Assembly: GCF_000379965.1 (NCBI RefSeq) | Contig: NZ_KB904327.1 | Coordinates: 62,001-126,000 of the forward strand | DNA from: Hoylesella nanceiensis DSM 19126 = JCM 15639 | GTDB lineage: Bacteria; Bacteroidota; Bacteroidia; Bacteroidales; Bacteroidaceae | DNA length: 64,000 nt | Direction of reading: 5' to 3' | Program-made: the position numbers and the translations under genes | The notes under the pieces: generated by a model | Database searches by the model: none | What the model was told of the DNA's origin: nothing | Seen by the model: only the letters and a program-made list of their open reading frames with translations | In this document: positions 34,069-42,507 of the stretch, in pieces | How positions within the stretch are numbered: the stretch's first letter is position 1 | Layout of the letters: every line of letters starts with the position of its first letter

Positions 34069-34141
34069 TGTTTTTCATGGTATTAGATTATTAAGGTTAA
34101 GAAAGATTGGCTGTCGTGAGACAATCAATCTTTTGCTTTTT
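34069..34141 (+). ncRNA. Candidate small RNA of about 73 nt
   Basis: A consensus -7 element, about 35 bases of spacer and then a strong terminator define a short transcription unit with no ORF. The 3' hairpin has an 11-bp stem (GATTGGCTGTC / GACAATCAATC, one mismatch and one G-T pair) capped by GTGA, flanked by AA/TT pairs, then TTTTGCTTTTTT. The 5' part (GGTATTAGATTATTAAGG) is unstructured and could base-pair with a target. I cannot assign it to a known RNA family. The alternative is an attenuated leader of dnaB, but that is over 500 bp away. Confidence 0.5.
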
Positions 34142-34142
34142 T
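34102..34142 (+). terminator. Terminator of the candidate small RNA
   Basis: AAAGATTG...CAATCTTT stem with GTGA loop, then a T-rich tract. See the ncRNA entry. Confidence 0.75.
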
Positions 34143-34388
34143 ATAATAATCCCTCTTCTTTCTTCTTTAATCGTGCGTGAAATCTGGGCTATTTCGCCTT
34201 TATATACAAAGAAAATCAACATAGCTATGTTCTATTTTAATAGATGTATTTCAACGAGGAAGAAATGATTTTCTTAATGCTAATGATTCTGTTTTCTCAT
34301 CATTTCTTAGTCTTTTTGTGTCGCTTTGTTATCTTAATAAATAGATAAACAATATAGATCGAAACTAAAAGCTATTCTTTTTCATTGT

Positions 34389-34454
34389 AAAGTCAATGCT
34401 TTTGTAGTGTAATAACATTGCTTTTATATGCCAAAAGCATTGCTATTGCAAGTT
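34389..34454. repeat. 22-bp dyad array E (three units)
   Basis: Cores CAATGC, CATTGC and CATTGC start at 34394, 34416 and 34438, exactly 22 bp apart. A degenerate fourth unit (CTATTC at 34372) is in phase. Lies 85 bp before the dnaB promoter. Confidence 0.8.
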
Positions 34455-34538
34455 GTTCTTATTTCTTTACAAATCAAAGAACTTTCTAATCGTGGAATTT
34501 TGGCAGTGCGCTCGTTTCATCAATCCAATTCTTTTTTA

Positions 34539-34546
34539 TAAATTTG
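34539..34546 (+). promoter_or_regulatory. Candidate -7 element of dnaB
   Basis: TAAATTTG, with no clear -33. Leader about 95 nt before ATG 34648. Confidence 0.4.
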
Positions 34547-34647
34547 CAGATACTTTGTCTTTGGGTTTGTTATGTTGAAACAAACTTGAAAATAAAAGAT
34601 TGCAATGCAAGAATATTTCCTTTAAAATAAAAGAACTCAGCAATAAA

Positions 34648-36117
34648 ATGGCAAAAAAAATAGATAATCAGTACGGACACTTGCAACCTCAGGCCTTAGA
34701 GTTAGAAAGAGTGGTGCTAGGAGCATTGATGATAGACAAAGATGCCTTTTCTTTGGTGTCTGAATCATTGCGCCCCGATACGTTTTATGAACCCAAACAT
34801 CAAAAGATTTATCGAGCAATTCAGTCGTTAAGCATGAACGAACGACCTGTCGATATCATGACTGTTGCGGAGGAATTAAAACGTGAAGGCACTCTAGAAG
34901 ATGTGGGTGGACAAGGTTATATCCTTGAACTTAGTTCGCAAGTTGCTTCTTCTGCACACATAGAATATCACGCTCAGATATTAAGTCAGAAGTTTCTTGC
35001 ACGTCAGTTGATATCTTTTGCCAGCGTTATTGAAACAAAAGCGTTTGATGAAACCGTTGATGTTGATTCGTTAATGCAAGAAGCTGAAGGGTCTCTTTTC
35101 GAGATTTCGCAAAAGAATATGCGCCAGGATTACACACAGATAGATCCTGTTTTGCACGAAGCTATTGGTATTTTGCAGAAGGCTTCGGAGAATTCTGGAG
35201 GCTTAACAGGTATTCCTACAGGTTATACAGACTTGGATAAGATGACCAGTGGATGGCAAAAATCAGACTTAGTAATCATTGCTGGGCGTCCAGCCATGGG
35301 TAAAACGTCGTTTGCTTTGTCGTTAGCTAAAAATATCTCTGTTGATTTTAATGAGCCAATTGCTTTCTTTTCACTGGAAATGGATAATGTTCAGCTAGTG
35401 AACCGCTTATTATCTAATGTGTGTGAGATACCTGGTAGCAAGATTCTTAATGGTCAGTTATCGTCTGATGAATGGGGAAGATTAGACCAAAACATCAGAA
35501 AGTTGGAAGGAGCACCTATCTATTTAGATGATACTGCAGGTCTTTCTGTATTCGAGTTGCGTACCAAGGCACGTCGACTTGTTAGAGAAAAGGGTGTGAA
35601 ACTCATTATGATCGACTACTTACAGCTTATGAATGCGAATGGAATGAAGTTCGGAAGTAGACAAGAAGAGGTGTCAACTATCTCACGTTCGTTAAAAGGT
35701 TTGGCCAAAGAACTGCGCATTCCCATCATCGCTTTGTCCCAACTTAGCCGTAATGTAGAGGGTAGAGAGGGTGCAGAAGGTAAGCGTCCTTTGCTTAGTG
35801 ACTTGCGAGAATCGGGTGCAATTGAGCAAGATGCCGACATGGTTTTGTTTGTTCATAGACCTGAATACTATAGAATTTTTGAAGATGAACAGCATCGAGA
35901 TTTACGTGGAATGGCTCAAATTATTGTTGCAAAGCATCGTAAAGGTGCAACAGGTGACGTGCTATTGCGATTCAGAGGCGAGTTTACTCGATTCCAAAAC
36001 CCTGATGAAGCAGACCTTGTTCCATTCGAATCTGAAGGTGGAAACACCTTCTCTGATTCGAAGATGAATATCGAAAACATGCCAATAGGAGAGATCTCGA
36101 ACGTTGATAGCTTCTAG
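34648..36117 (+). CDS. dnaB: Replicative DNA helicase
   Basis: 489 residues. The N-terminal DnaB domain (QALELERVVLGALMIDKDAF) is followed by the RecA-like helicase. Walker A is AGRPAMGKTSF at 212-222, and MIDYLQLM is the Walker B region. DLRESGAIEQDADMVLFVHRPEYY matches the family. No intein is present at the usual insertion sites. It unwinds the fork in front of Pol III. ATG 34648 (MAKKIDNQYGHLQP) is preferred to 34600, which adds 16 atypical residues. Confidence 0.96.
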   Translation: MAKKIDNQYGHLQPQALELERVVLGALMIDKDAFSLVSESLRPDTFYEPKHQKIYRAIQSLSMNERPVDIMTVAEELKREGTLEDVGGQGYILELSSQVASSAHIEYHAQILSQKFLARQLISFASVIETKAFDETVDVDSLMQEAEGSLFEISQKNMRQDYTQIDPVLHEAIGILQKASENSGGLTGIPTGYTDLDKMTSGWQKSDLVIIAGRPAMGKTSFALSLAKNISVDFNEPIAFFSLEMDNVQLVNRLLSNVCEIPGSKILNGQLSSDEWGRLDQNIRKLEGAPIYLDDTAGLSVFELRTKARRLVREKGVKLIMIDYLQLMNANGMKFGSRQEEVSTISRSLKGLAKELRIPIIALSQLSRNVEGREGAEGKRPLLSDLRESGAIEQDADMVLFVHRPEYYRIFEDEQHRDLRGMAQIIVAKHRKGATGDVLLRFRGEFTRFQNPDEADLVPFESEGGNTFSDSKMNIENMPIGEISNVDSF

Positions 36118-36162
36118 TTCATAAGGCAAGTTGTGAGTATTGATCTTTTAAATAGATAGCAG

Positions 36163-36858
36163 ATGAAAAGAATTATATATGTAGCTTTGCTTTTATTACT
36201 TTCAAAAAATGCCTTTTGTCAATCGAAAGAGCAATTAAGAGACAGCTTAACTGCAATAACAACTCAGCTAAAAGCCCACCCAACATCAATCGATTTGCTT
36301 TTGAAAAAGGCTGGATATAGCATGCAATTAGAAAACTGGCAGTATGCAATAGATGCCTATTCTGATATTTTAAAGCAGCAACCAAGCAACCAAACAGCCC
36401 TTTATTTTAGAGCATATTTATACGATAAAACCAATCGTTTGAATCTTTCTAGAACCGATTATGAGGCATTGTTAAAAGCAAATCCAAATCATTTTGAAGG
36501 TCGTTTAGGCTTAGCTTTATTGAATAATAAAACCAATCGTACTACAGAAGCAATGGATATTTTGAATCAACTCATTGAGGCTTATCCCGATAGTGCCATT
36601 ACTTATGCAATAAGAGCGAGCATTGAAGAGGAAAAACAGCAATATGAATTGGCAGAATACGACTTTGCTGAGGCCGAAAAACGAGCACCTTCTAATATAG
36701 ATTATAGCTTAGGTAGAGTAGAGATGCTTATCAATCAAGAGAAATACACAGAGGCATTAGAGCATTTAAACATACTTTCTAATCGCAAAGTACCTAGAGT
36801 AAAGCTAGAATATTACTATCGTTTATGCGCTAATCACAGTAAAAAGAAAAAGAAATAA
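36163..36858 (+). CDS. Exported tetratricopeptide-repeat protein
   Basis: 231 residues. A signal peptide (MKRIIYVALLLLLSKNAFC) is followed by about five TPR units: DLLLKKAGYSMQLENWQYAIDAYSDILKQQPSN, ALYFRAYLYDKTNRLNLSRTDYEALLKANPNH and similar. The C-terminus is Lys-rich (SKKKKK). It is a periplasmic or outer membrane scaffold; the partner is unknown. It lies 28 bp before the GHL10-type hydrolase and probably shares its operon. Confidence 0.8.
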   Translation: MKRIIYVALLLLLSKNAFCQSKEQLRDSLTAITTQLKAHPTSIDLLLKKAGYSMQLENWQYAIDAYSDILKQQPSNQTALYFRAYLYDKTNRLNLSRTDYEALLKANPNHFEGRLGLALLNNKTNRTTEAMDILNQLIEAYPDSAITYAIRASIEEEKQQYELAEYDFAEAEKRAPSNIDYSLGRVEMLINQEKYTEALEHLNILSNRKVPRVKLEYYYRLCANHSKKKKK

Positions 36859-36886
36859 ACAATCAATTAGATAACAAGAAATAACT

Positions 36887-38398
36887 ATGTTAAAGAGAAA
36901 AGGCCTATATACCTTATTAATAAGCATGTTTCTTTGGGTAAGTTCTACTGCAACTGAGGCTGCAGTAATAAAGAAACGAGAGTTCAGAGGAGCATGGATT
37001 CAGGCTGTAAATGGTCAGTTTCAAGGCATGAGTAAAAGCGAAATGCAACGTGTTTTGACCTATCAATTAAACGAATTACAGCGGGATGGCGTGAATGCAA
37101 TTATCTTTCAGATTCGTCCCGAGTGTGATGCTTTGTATCAAAGTCAATACGAACCATGGAGTAAATTTCTCTCTGGACGACAAGGTTTGGCACCAAATCC
37201 ATATTGGGATCCACTAGCTTGGATGATAGAAGAATGTCATAAGCGTGGTATGGAACTACATGCTTGGATCAATCCGTTTAGAGCTAAGACCGCAGGAACA
37301 AAGGAATTGTCGAACAATCACGTTGCTATTAAACACCCCAATCGTGTATTTAGCTATAATGGACAATTGATTTTGAATCCAGCTCTTGCAGAAAACAGAG
37401 TGTATATCTGTAATGTTGTAAATGACATTGTGCGTCGTTATGATGTCGATGGATTGCATATTGATGATTATTTCTATCCTTATCCAGCTGCAGGATTCAC
37501 TATTGACGATGATAGAGAGTTCAGACAGAACAACAATGGCATTACCAATAAAGGTGATTGGCGAAGAGATAATGTTAATATTTTTATCAAACAATTGTCT
37601 GACTCCATTCATAGTGCAAAGCCATGGGTGAAGTTTGGTATCTCACCTTTCGGTATTTATCGCAATAAGAAGAGTGACCCTCAAATAGGAAGTGACACCA
37701 ATGGCTTGCAAAACTATGATGATTTGTATGCTGATGTGTTGTTATGGGTGAACAATGGTTGGGTGGATTATTGTGTTCCTCAATTGTATTGGCAGATAGG
37801 AAACAAAGCTGCTGACTACGAAACGCTTATTAAATGGTGGAATAAATATGCTTCAAACCGTCCTTTATACATCGGAGAAGATATTGAAAGAACAGTAAAG
37901 TATCAAGATATTCAAAACCCTTCACAAAACCAGATGCCTGCAAAATATGCATTACAGAATAGAATGGAGAATGTACAAGGCGTGGTGTTGTGGTATGCAA
38001 AGACTGCGGTTGACAACATAGGAAACTATGGAACCAACCTAAGAACGAACTATTGGCGTTATCCAAGTCTTCAACCTAGAATGCCATTCATCGACGATAA
38101 GGCTCCTAAAAAGCCTAAACGTTTGAAGAAAGTGTGGACAGAAGATGGCTATATGCTATTCTGGAAAGCTCCAAAAGGAAAGCATTGGGACGATGTTGCC
38201 CATAAATATGTGGTGTATAAGTTCGACCATGACGAAGAAATAAATATTAATGATGCTTCGAAGATTGTAGAGATTACATCGAAAACTTATACTAAGTTGC
38301 CTTATGATGATGGCACAAAGAAAATGAAATACGTTGTTACTGCATTAGATAGAATGAGTAATGAAAGTAAGATAGCAAAGAAAAAGGTTAAGCTTTAA
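36887..38398 (+). CDS. Exported GHL10/DUF187-type glycoside hydrolase
   Basis: 503 residues. Signal peptide (LYTLLISMFLWVSSTATEA) then a TIM barrel typical of the YngK/GHL10 group: REFRGAWIQAVNG, GVNAIIFQIRPECDALYQS, MELHAWINPFRA, VDGLHIDDYFYPYPA and WVDYCVPQLYWQIG. The Asp-Asp of HIDDYF and the Glu of YIGEDIE are likely catalytic. A C-terminal fibronectin-III-like domain (about 410-503) follows. The substrate is not established; a role on cell wall or exopolysaccharide is suspected for the family. The stop codon lies inside a perfect 32-bp palindrome. Confidence 0.88.
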   Translation: MLKRKGLYTLLISMFLWVSSTATEAAVIKKREFRGAWIQAVNGQFQGMSKSEMQRVLTYQLNELQRDGVNAIIFQIRPECDALYQSQYEPWSKFLSGRQGLAPNPYWDPLAWMIEECHKRGMELHAWINPFRAKTAGTKELSNNHVAIKHPNRVFSYNGQLILNPALAENRVYICNVVNDIVRRYDVDGLHIDDYFYPYPAAGFTIDDDREFRQNNNGITNKGDWRRDNVNIFIKQLSDSIHSAKPWVKFGISPFGIYRNKKSDPQIGSDTNGLQNYDDLYADVLLWVNNGWVDYCVPQLYWQIGNKAADYETLIKWWNKYASNRPLYIGEDIERTVKYQDIQNPSQNQMPAKYALQNRMENVQGVVLWYAKTAVDNIGNYGTNLRTNYWRYPSLQPRMPFIDDKAPKKPKRLKKVWTEDGYMLFWKAPKGKHWDDVAHKYVVYKFDHDEEININDASKIVEITSKTYTKLPYDDGTKKMKYVVTALDRMSNESKIAKKKVKL

Positions 38399-38412
38399 AG
38401 CTTAACCTTTTT
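38381..38412. terminator. Perfect 32-bp palindrome, bidirectional terminator overlapping two stop codons
   Basis: The 16-base arm AAAAAGGTTAAGCTTT is followed by its exact complement with no loop. The stop of the plus-strand gene (38396-38398) and of the minus-strand gene (38402-38404) both fall inside. Each strand ends in a run of five Ts. Confidence 0.85.
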
Positions 38413-38848
38413 CTTTTAATAAATCAGTTAGGAATGAATCTAAATCCTCATTGAGACCTTCCATTAAATCTCCGCCTATAATTATGGTGTCATCATCAGC
38501 AAGATATAGTTCAGATAAATCTTCTTTCTCTTCGTTTTGAAGAACAATGCTGAATGGTTTTAAAATGCCCATATTATCTATTGTGGCTTGATTTGCTCTG
38601 AGAACATCTCGTAAAAGGGGAGTTATATGGTGATAAAACTTCTCGTCTTTATTGTCAATCCACTCTTCAACAACACATCTTGTTATCTCTCTGTCGTTAT
38701 CGTCGTAAGCAATAAGGTCGCCAGATTCTTGTGAAACAAACAGATGAACATCGGTAATGATTGAAGGTTCATTTGTAGTTGGAAATTGTTGTGCTATCTT
38801 ATGAAGGGCACGTTCAATTTGTTGAATAGTTAGATTTGATGTATTCAT
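38402..38848 (-). CDS. Hypothetical acidic protein
   Basis: 148 residues, not recognised. It is acidic with no signal peptide or membrane segment. The N-terminus (MNTSNLTIQQIERALHKIAQQFPTTNEPSIITDVHLFVSQESGDLIAYDD) suggests an alpha/beta fold; the end is DDTIIIGGDLMEGLNEDLDSFLTDLLKEKG. It has a TAAGTTTG promoter element about 30 bp upstream and converges on the GHL10 gene. Its codon use resembles its neighbours. Confidence 0.65.
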   Translation of the reverse strand: MNTSNLTIQQIERALHKIAQQFPTTNEPSIITDVHLFVSQESGDLIAYDDNDREITRCVVEEWIDNKDEKFYHHITPLLRDVLRANQATIDNMGILKPFSIVLQNEEKEDLSELYLADDDTIIIGGDLMEGLNEDLDSFLTDLLKEKG

Positions 38849-38875
38849 GTTACAAAGCTTTTATCTTTCTTATTG

Positions 38876-38883
38876 CAAACTTA
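38876..38883 (-). promoter_or_regulatory. Candidate -7 element of the acidic protein gene
   Basis: CAAACTTA on the plus strand, TAAGTTTG on the minus strand, 28 bp before the ATG. Confidence 0.4.
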
Positions 38884-39155
38884 CATAATTTATCTGGAAT
38901 AATGAAGCATTAAAGATAGAAATCTTTATAAAAGAGGGAATATAAAGGTGTAATTAAACAAGAAGAATAAATAAGGTGTTTGTTAACCATAATAAGATAG
39001 GATAATAAAAGCGTTGCTTTTGTAGTGTAATGTCAATGCTTTTAGATTGTAATTGCAATGCAATTACATGGTAAACTCATTGCTTTTAGAAAGTGGTTAG
39101 TTGATGATTAAAAGCGACTTGTTATGCTTATTTCTAGCAAATGGAGTGGGGAGAT
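38884..39155. other. Gap holding repeat array F
   Basis: Besides array F I see nothing coding here. Confidence 0.6.
39007..39094. repeat. 22-bp dyad array F (four units)
   Basis: Cores CGTTGC, CAATGC, CAATGC and CATTGC start at 39012, 39034, 39056 and 39078, exactly 22 bp apart. One of the best preserved arrays. Lies between two minus-strand genes. Confidence 0.82.
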
Positions 39156-39196
39156 AAAATAAAATGGAAGTATTGTACATACTTCCATTTTATTTT
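39156..39196 (-). terminator. Terminator of the rubrerythrin gene
   Basis: Perfect 18-bp arms (39156-39173 and 39179-39196, inner part ATGGAAGTAT) around TGTAC. The outer A/T block gives a U-tract on either strand. Confidence 0.8.
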
Positions 39197-39229
39197 TGTA
39201 TTCAACTAATATAGTGAATAATTCAACTA

Positions 39230-39772
39230 TTAATAGTTTTTAGCTTCTAGTTCGAAGAAAGCTTTTGGGTGACGGCATACTGGACAAACCTCAGGAGCCT
39301 TCTTACCAAATACTAGATGACCGCAATTGCGACAAACCCAGATGCAATCTCCATCACGAGAGAATACCACTTCGTCGTTAATGTTTTGAAGAAGCTTGCG
39401 ATAACGCTCTTCATGTCTCTTCTCAATAGCACCAACTCCACGCATTTGACGTGCGATTTCAGGGAATCCTTCCTCATCTGCTTCACGTGCCATACGGTCA
39501 TACATGTCGGTCCACTCATAGTTTTCACCATTCGCAGCCTCAACTAAATTCTCTGCAGTAGATTTAATATCGCCTCCTTCAAGATACTTAAACCACATCT
39601 TTGCGTGTGCTCTTTCGTTGATTGCAGTCTCTTCAAAGATTGCAGCAATTTGTTCGTAACCATCTTTACGAGCCTTAGCTGCGAAGTATTCGTACTTGGT
39701 TTTTGCTTGAGACTCACCTGCAAAGGCTTCCTTTAAATTCTTTTCTGTTTTTGTTCCTCTAAGTTCTTTCAT
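39230..39772 (-). CDS. Rubrerythrin
   Basis: 180 residues. The N-terminal four-helix diiron domain shows [23 protein letters not shown] and [14 protein letters not shown], and the second Glu-containing pair lies in [15 protein letters not shown]. The C-terminal rubredoxin-like domain has [20 protein letters not shown], the FeS4 site. It reduces hydrogen peroxide in the cytosol and marks an oxygen-sensitive lifestyle. Monocistronic with a TACTTTTG element 145 bp upstream. Confidence 0.96.
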   Translation of the reverse strand: MKELRGTKTEKNLKEAFAGESQAKTKYEYFAAKARKDGYEQIAAIFEETAINERAHAKMWFKYLEGGDIKSTAENLVEAANGENYEWTDMYDRMAREADEEGFPEIARQMRGVGAIEKRHEERYRKLLQNINDEVVFSRDGDCIWVCRNCGHLVFGKKAPEVCPVCRHPKAFFELEAKNY

Positions 39773-39916
39773 AATGTTTGGTATTTAATTTGTATAAATG
39801 TATAATTCTTTGGAACATTAAGTGCATAGCACTCAAGTTGTTACGCTTTACTATTACCTTATAATAAAATGCTTATTTGCTACTAATGTTATTGTACTTG
39901 TGTTATATTCTTATTG

Positions 39917-39924
39917 CAAAAGTA
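39917..39924 (-). promoter_or_regulatory. Candidate -7 element of the rubrerythrin gene
   Basis: TACTTTTG on the minus strand. No clear -33; this could reflect activator dependence. Confidence 0.4.
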
Positions 39925-39999
39925 ATAAAAATATTCTTTTGTATATATATTATTTTATATAAAAGTAACCGATTTAAATGGCTTTAACACACCTAATAA

Positions 40000-41037
40000 C
40001 TATATTGTTATCTCTCCTGCAAGGGGAATTTGCATTAAACGGATTAGTTCTTCGTTGGGCAAGTTCATTGCTTTTAGGTGCATAAGCTTTGTTGCTGCCG
40101 CCTCAACAGTAGAGTCGAAACCACTAATAACGCCTGCACTTTGAAGCTGATGGCCTGTTTCGTAGCGGTACATTTCAACCTTTCCCGATATACATTGACT
40201 GATGTTTACAATAGTAACTCCACGTTCTGAGGCTTTAGAAAGAAGGTTCATGAGCCATTGTTGATGTGGAGCATTACCGCTTCCATAACTTCTTATGATT
40301 ACACCCTCAAGTTCGGGAGCATCAAAGATGTGCTTTGTTATATTCTCTTGTATGCCTGGAAAGAGTGAAAGAATAACGATATTGGGATTTAACTCTTTGT
40401 GCATTACTGTTGGTTTGCTATAGTTGGGCTTGAGAATAGCGTATTCGTGAAAGCGAATATTAACGCCAACATCGCATAAACGAGGATAGTTGAAGCTGTC
40501 GAAAGCGTCGAAACCATCTGCATTTCGTTTCGTACTGCGGTTTCCTCTAATAAGTTGTCCGTTGAAATAGATCGATACTTCGGGCACTAGAGGGTAACCC
40601 TCATTGTTGTGTGCTGCTGCTAATTCGATACTGGTGATGAGGTTTTCTTTTCCATCTGTGCGCAACTGTCCTATAGGAAGCTGACTTCCTGTAAGTATGA
40701 TGGGCTTTGTTAGATTCTCTATCATGAACGAAAGGGCAGAAGCAGTGTACGACATGGTGTCTGTTCCGTGAAGAATAACAAAACCATCATATTGATTATA
40801 TTTCTCTTCTATTAATGAAACAAGACGTGTCCACAGTTCAGGTGCCATATCACTTGAATCGATTGGCGGTGTGAACTGATAGGTGTCGACTGCTGTTTTT
40901 AAGTATGTAAACTCAGGAACGTTATTCACAAAGTTGTTAAAGTCTAACGGATGCAATGCACCTGTAGCGTGATTAACACCCATTCCAATGGTTCCACCAG
41001 TGTATATGAGCAATACTTTACCTTTTCGTGTCATCAT
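40000..41037 (-). CDS. ansA: Type I L-asparaginase
   Basis: 345 residues. IYTGGTIGM holds the first catalytic Thr and HGTDTMSYTASALSFM the second Thr-Asp pair; the Lys is in LTGSQLPIG and below. No signal peptide, so it is the cytosolic low-affinity type that turns asparagine into aspartate and ammonia. It follows rlmD by 34 bp and is probably in the same operon. Confidence 0.93.
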   Translation of the reverse strand: MMTRKGKVLLIYTGGTIGMGVNHATGALHPLDFNNFVNNVPEFTYLKTAVDTYQFTPPIDSSDMAPELWTRLVSLIEEKYNQYDGFVILHGTDTMSYTASALSFMIENLTKPIILTGSQLPIGQLRTDGKENLITSIELAAAHNNEGYPLVPEVSIYFNGQLIRGNRSTKRNADGFDAFDSFNYPRLCDVGVNIRFHEYAILKPNYSKPTVMHKELNPNIVILSLFPGIQENITKHIFDAPELEGVIIRSYGSGNAPHQQWLMNLLSKASERGVTIVNISQCISGKVEMYRYETGHQLQSAGVISGFDSTVEAAATKLMHLKAMNLPNEELIRLMQIPLAGEITI

Positions 41038-41071
41038 ATATTATTCTTTTATGTAGGTTTTTAATGTTTTA

Positions 41072-42493
41072 TTATGCCCTTCTTTCAAGTAAAACAACAT
41101 TCTCAACATGTGGAGTATGTGGGAACATATCAACAGGTTGTACAGCTGTTACCTTATAGTCTTTATCGAACTCTGCTAAATCTCTTGCCTGAGTTGCTGG
41201 GTTACAGCTTACATATACAATGCGATTAGGGGCTGCAGACAAAATAGTTTGAATAACATCAGGGTGCATACCCGCTCTTGGTGGGTCGGTAATGATCACC
41301 TCTGGGCGTCCATGTTCTTCGATAAACTCTTGTGATAGGATATCTTTCATGTCGCCAGCGTAGAACAAAGTGTTGTTGATATTGTTGATTTGGCTATTTA
41401 CTTTAGCATCTTTAATTGCCTCAGGAACATACTCTATACCAATGACTTTCTTCGCTTTAGGTGCAACGAAGTTTGCAATTGTACCTGTTCCAGTGTATAA
41501 GTCATACACCAACTCATTACCTGTGAGTCCTGCAAACTTACGAGTTACATCGTAAAGATGATAAGCTTGCTCGGTATTTGTTTGATAGAAGCTCTTAGGT
41601 CCTACCTTAAATTTAAGGTCTTCCATCAACTCGTAGATATAATCATTACCCTTATATACTTCCACAGGCAAGTCGTTAAAGGTGTCGTTGCATTTCTGAT
41701 TGTCTACATATAGCAACGAAGTGATTTGTGGAAAGTGGTTAGCAAGGTCTTCAAGAAGTGCTAATGCCTTTTCTTTATCATTGCTTTCGTCGAATCTAAA
41801 CTGTACAAGTACCATCCATTCATTATTGTTAGAGTTTCTAACCATAATGCTTCTTAATAGTCCGTGTTGGTTTCTTAGATCGTAAAAAGAAATGTTTTGC
41901 TTGATAGCATACTCATAGATGTGGTTTCTTATTTGGTTTTGTAGATCGTCCATGAGTTGACATTGGGTGATAGGATATATCTTATCGAAGGCCCCAGTGA
42001 TATGAAAACCAATCGCATTCATATTATCAAAGGTCTTCTTTGAGTCGATATCTTCTTGAGTTAACCATCTTTTGTTAGAACAACCAAACTCTAATTTATT
42101 GCGATATTGCATTGTTTGCACTGAACCTAGAATGTAATTGAATTCAGGAAGTTCAATTTTTCCAATGCGAGAGAGTTGGTCGTACACTTGTTGATGCTTG
42201 GCTTTAAGTTGGTCTTCGTAAGGAAGTATTTGCCATTTGCATCCACCACAAATACCAAAATGAGGGCAAAAAGGTTCTTTTCTGTTATCGCTATATTGAA
42301 TAAAGCGTACAACTCGACCTTCACAATAACTCTTTCTTTTCTTTGTTATCTGCACATCTACGACGTCTCCAGGTATTACAAATGGAATGAAAATAACCAT
42401 ATCGTCAACTCGTGCCAATGCTTTTCCTTCAGCAGCAACGTCTGTTATTGTGATATTCTCTAATAATGGTAACTGTTTTTTCTTTCTGCTCAT
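41072..42493 (-). CDS. rlmD: 23S rRNA (uracil-C5)-methyltransferase, RlmD/RumA family
   Basis: 473 residues. An N-terminal TRAM domain (ITDVAAEGKALARVDDMVIFIPFVIPGDVVDVQITKKRKSY) is followed by the 4Fe-4S ligands in CPHFGICGGCKWQ. The methyltransferase domain has DLYTGTGTIANF and IITDPPRAGMHP, and YVSCNPATQARDL carries the catalytic Cys. It makes m5U in 23S rRNA. The exact position (U747 or U1939) is not certain, since many Bacteroidota keep a single RlmCD-like enzyme. Confidence 0.9.
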   Translation of the reverse strand: MSRKKKQLPLLENITITDVAAEGKALARVDDMVIFIPFVIPGDVVDVQITKKRKSYCEGRVVRFIQYSDNRKEPFCPHFGICGGCKWQILPYEDQLKAKHQQVYDQLSRIGKIELPEFNYILGSVQTMQYRNKLEFGCSNKRWLTQEDIDSKKTFDNMNAIGFHITGAFDKIYPITQCQLMDDLQNQIRNHIYEYAIKQNISFYDLRNQHGLLRSIMVRNSNNNEWMVLVQFRFDESNDKEKALALLEDLANHFPQITSLLYVDNQKCNDTFNDLPVEVYKGNDYIYELMEDLKFKVGPKSFYQTNTEQAYHLYDVTRKFAGLTGNELVYDLYTGTGTIANFVAPKAKKVIGIEYVPEAIKDAKVNSQINNINNTLFYAGDMKDILSQEFIEEHGRPEVIITDPPRAGMHPDVIQTILSAAPNRIVYVSCNPATQARDLAEFDKDYKVTAVQPVDMFPHTPHVENVVLLERRA

Positions 42494-42507
42494 GTGTTAA
42501 TGTATAA

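Larger units (their letters stand above)
33413..34647. other. 1.2-kb gene desert upstream of dnaB
   Basis: No convincing ORF. It holds a hairpin (AAATAGAAAA/TTTTCTATTT near 33787), the candidate small RNA, a 10-bp hairpin at 34260-34308, repeat array E and the dnaB promoter. The first 350 bp show nothing I can name. Confidence 0.65.

Noticed and set aside
34260-34308. A second small RNA ending in the AAGAAATGAT/ATCATTTCTT hairpin
   Set aside because: No TAnnTTTG element lies within 150 bp upstream and the loop is 29 bases, so support is too weak for a call.
39007-39094. The phased dyads as a CRISPR array
   Set aside because: Repeats are too short and too variable, the period (22 bp) leaves no room for spacers, and no cas genes are nearby.
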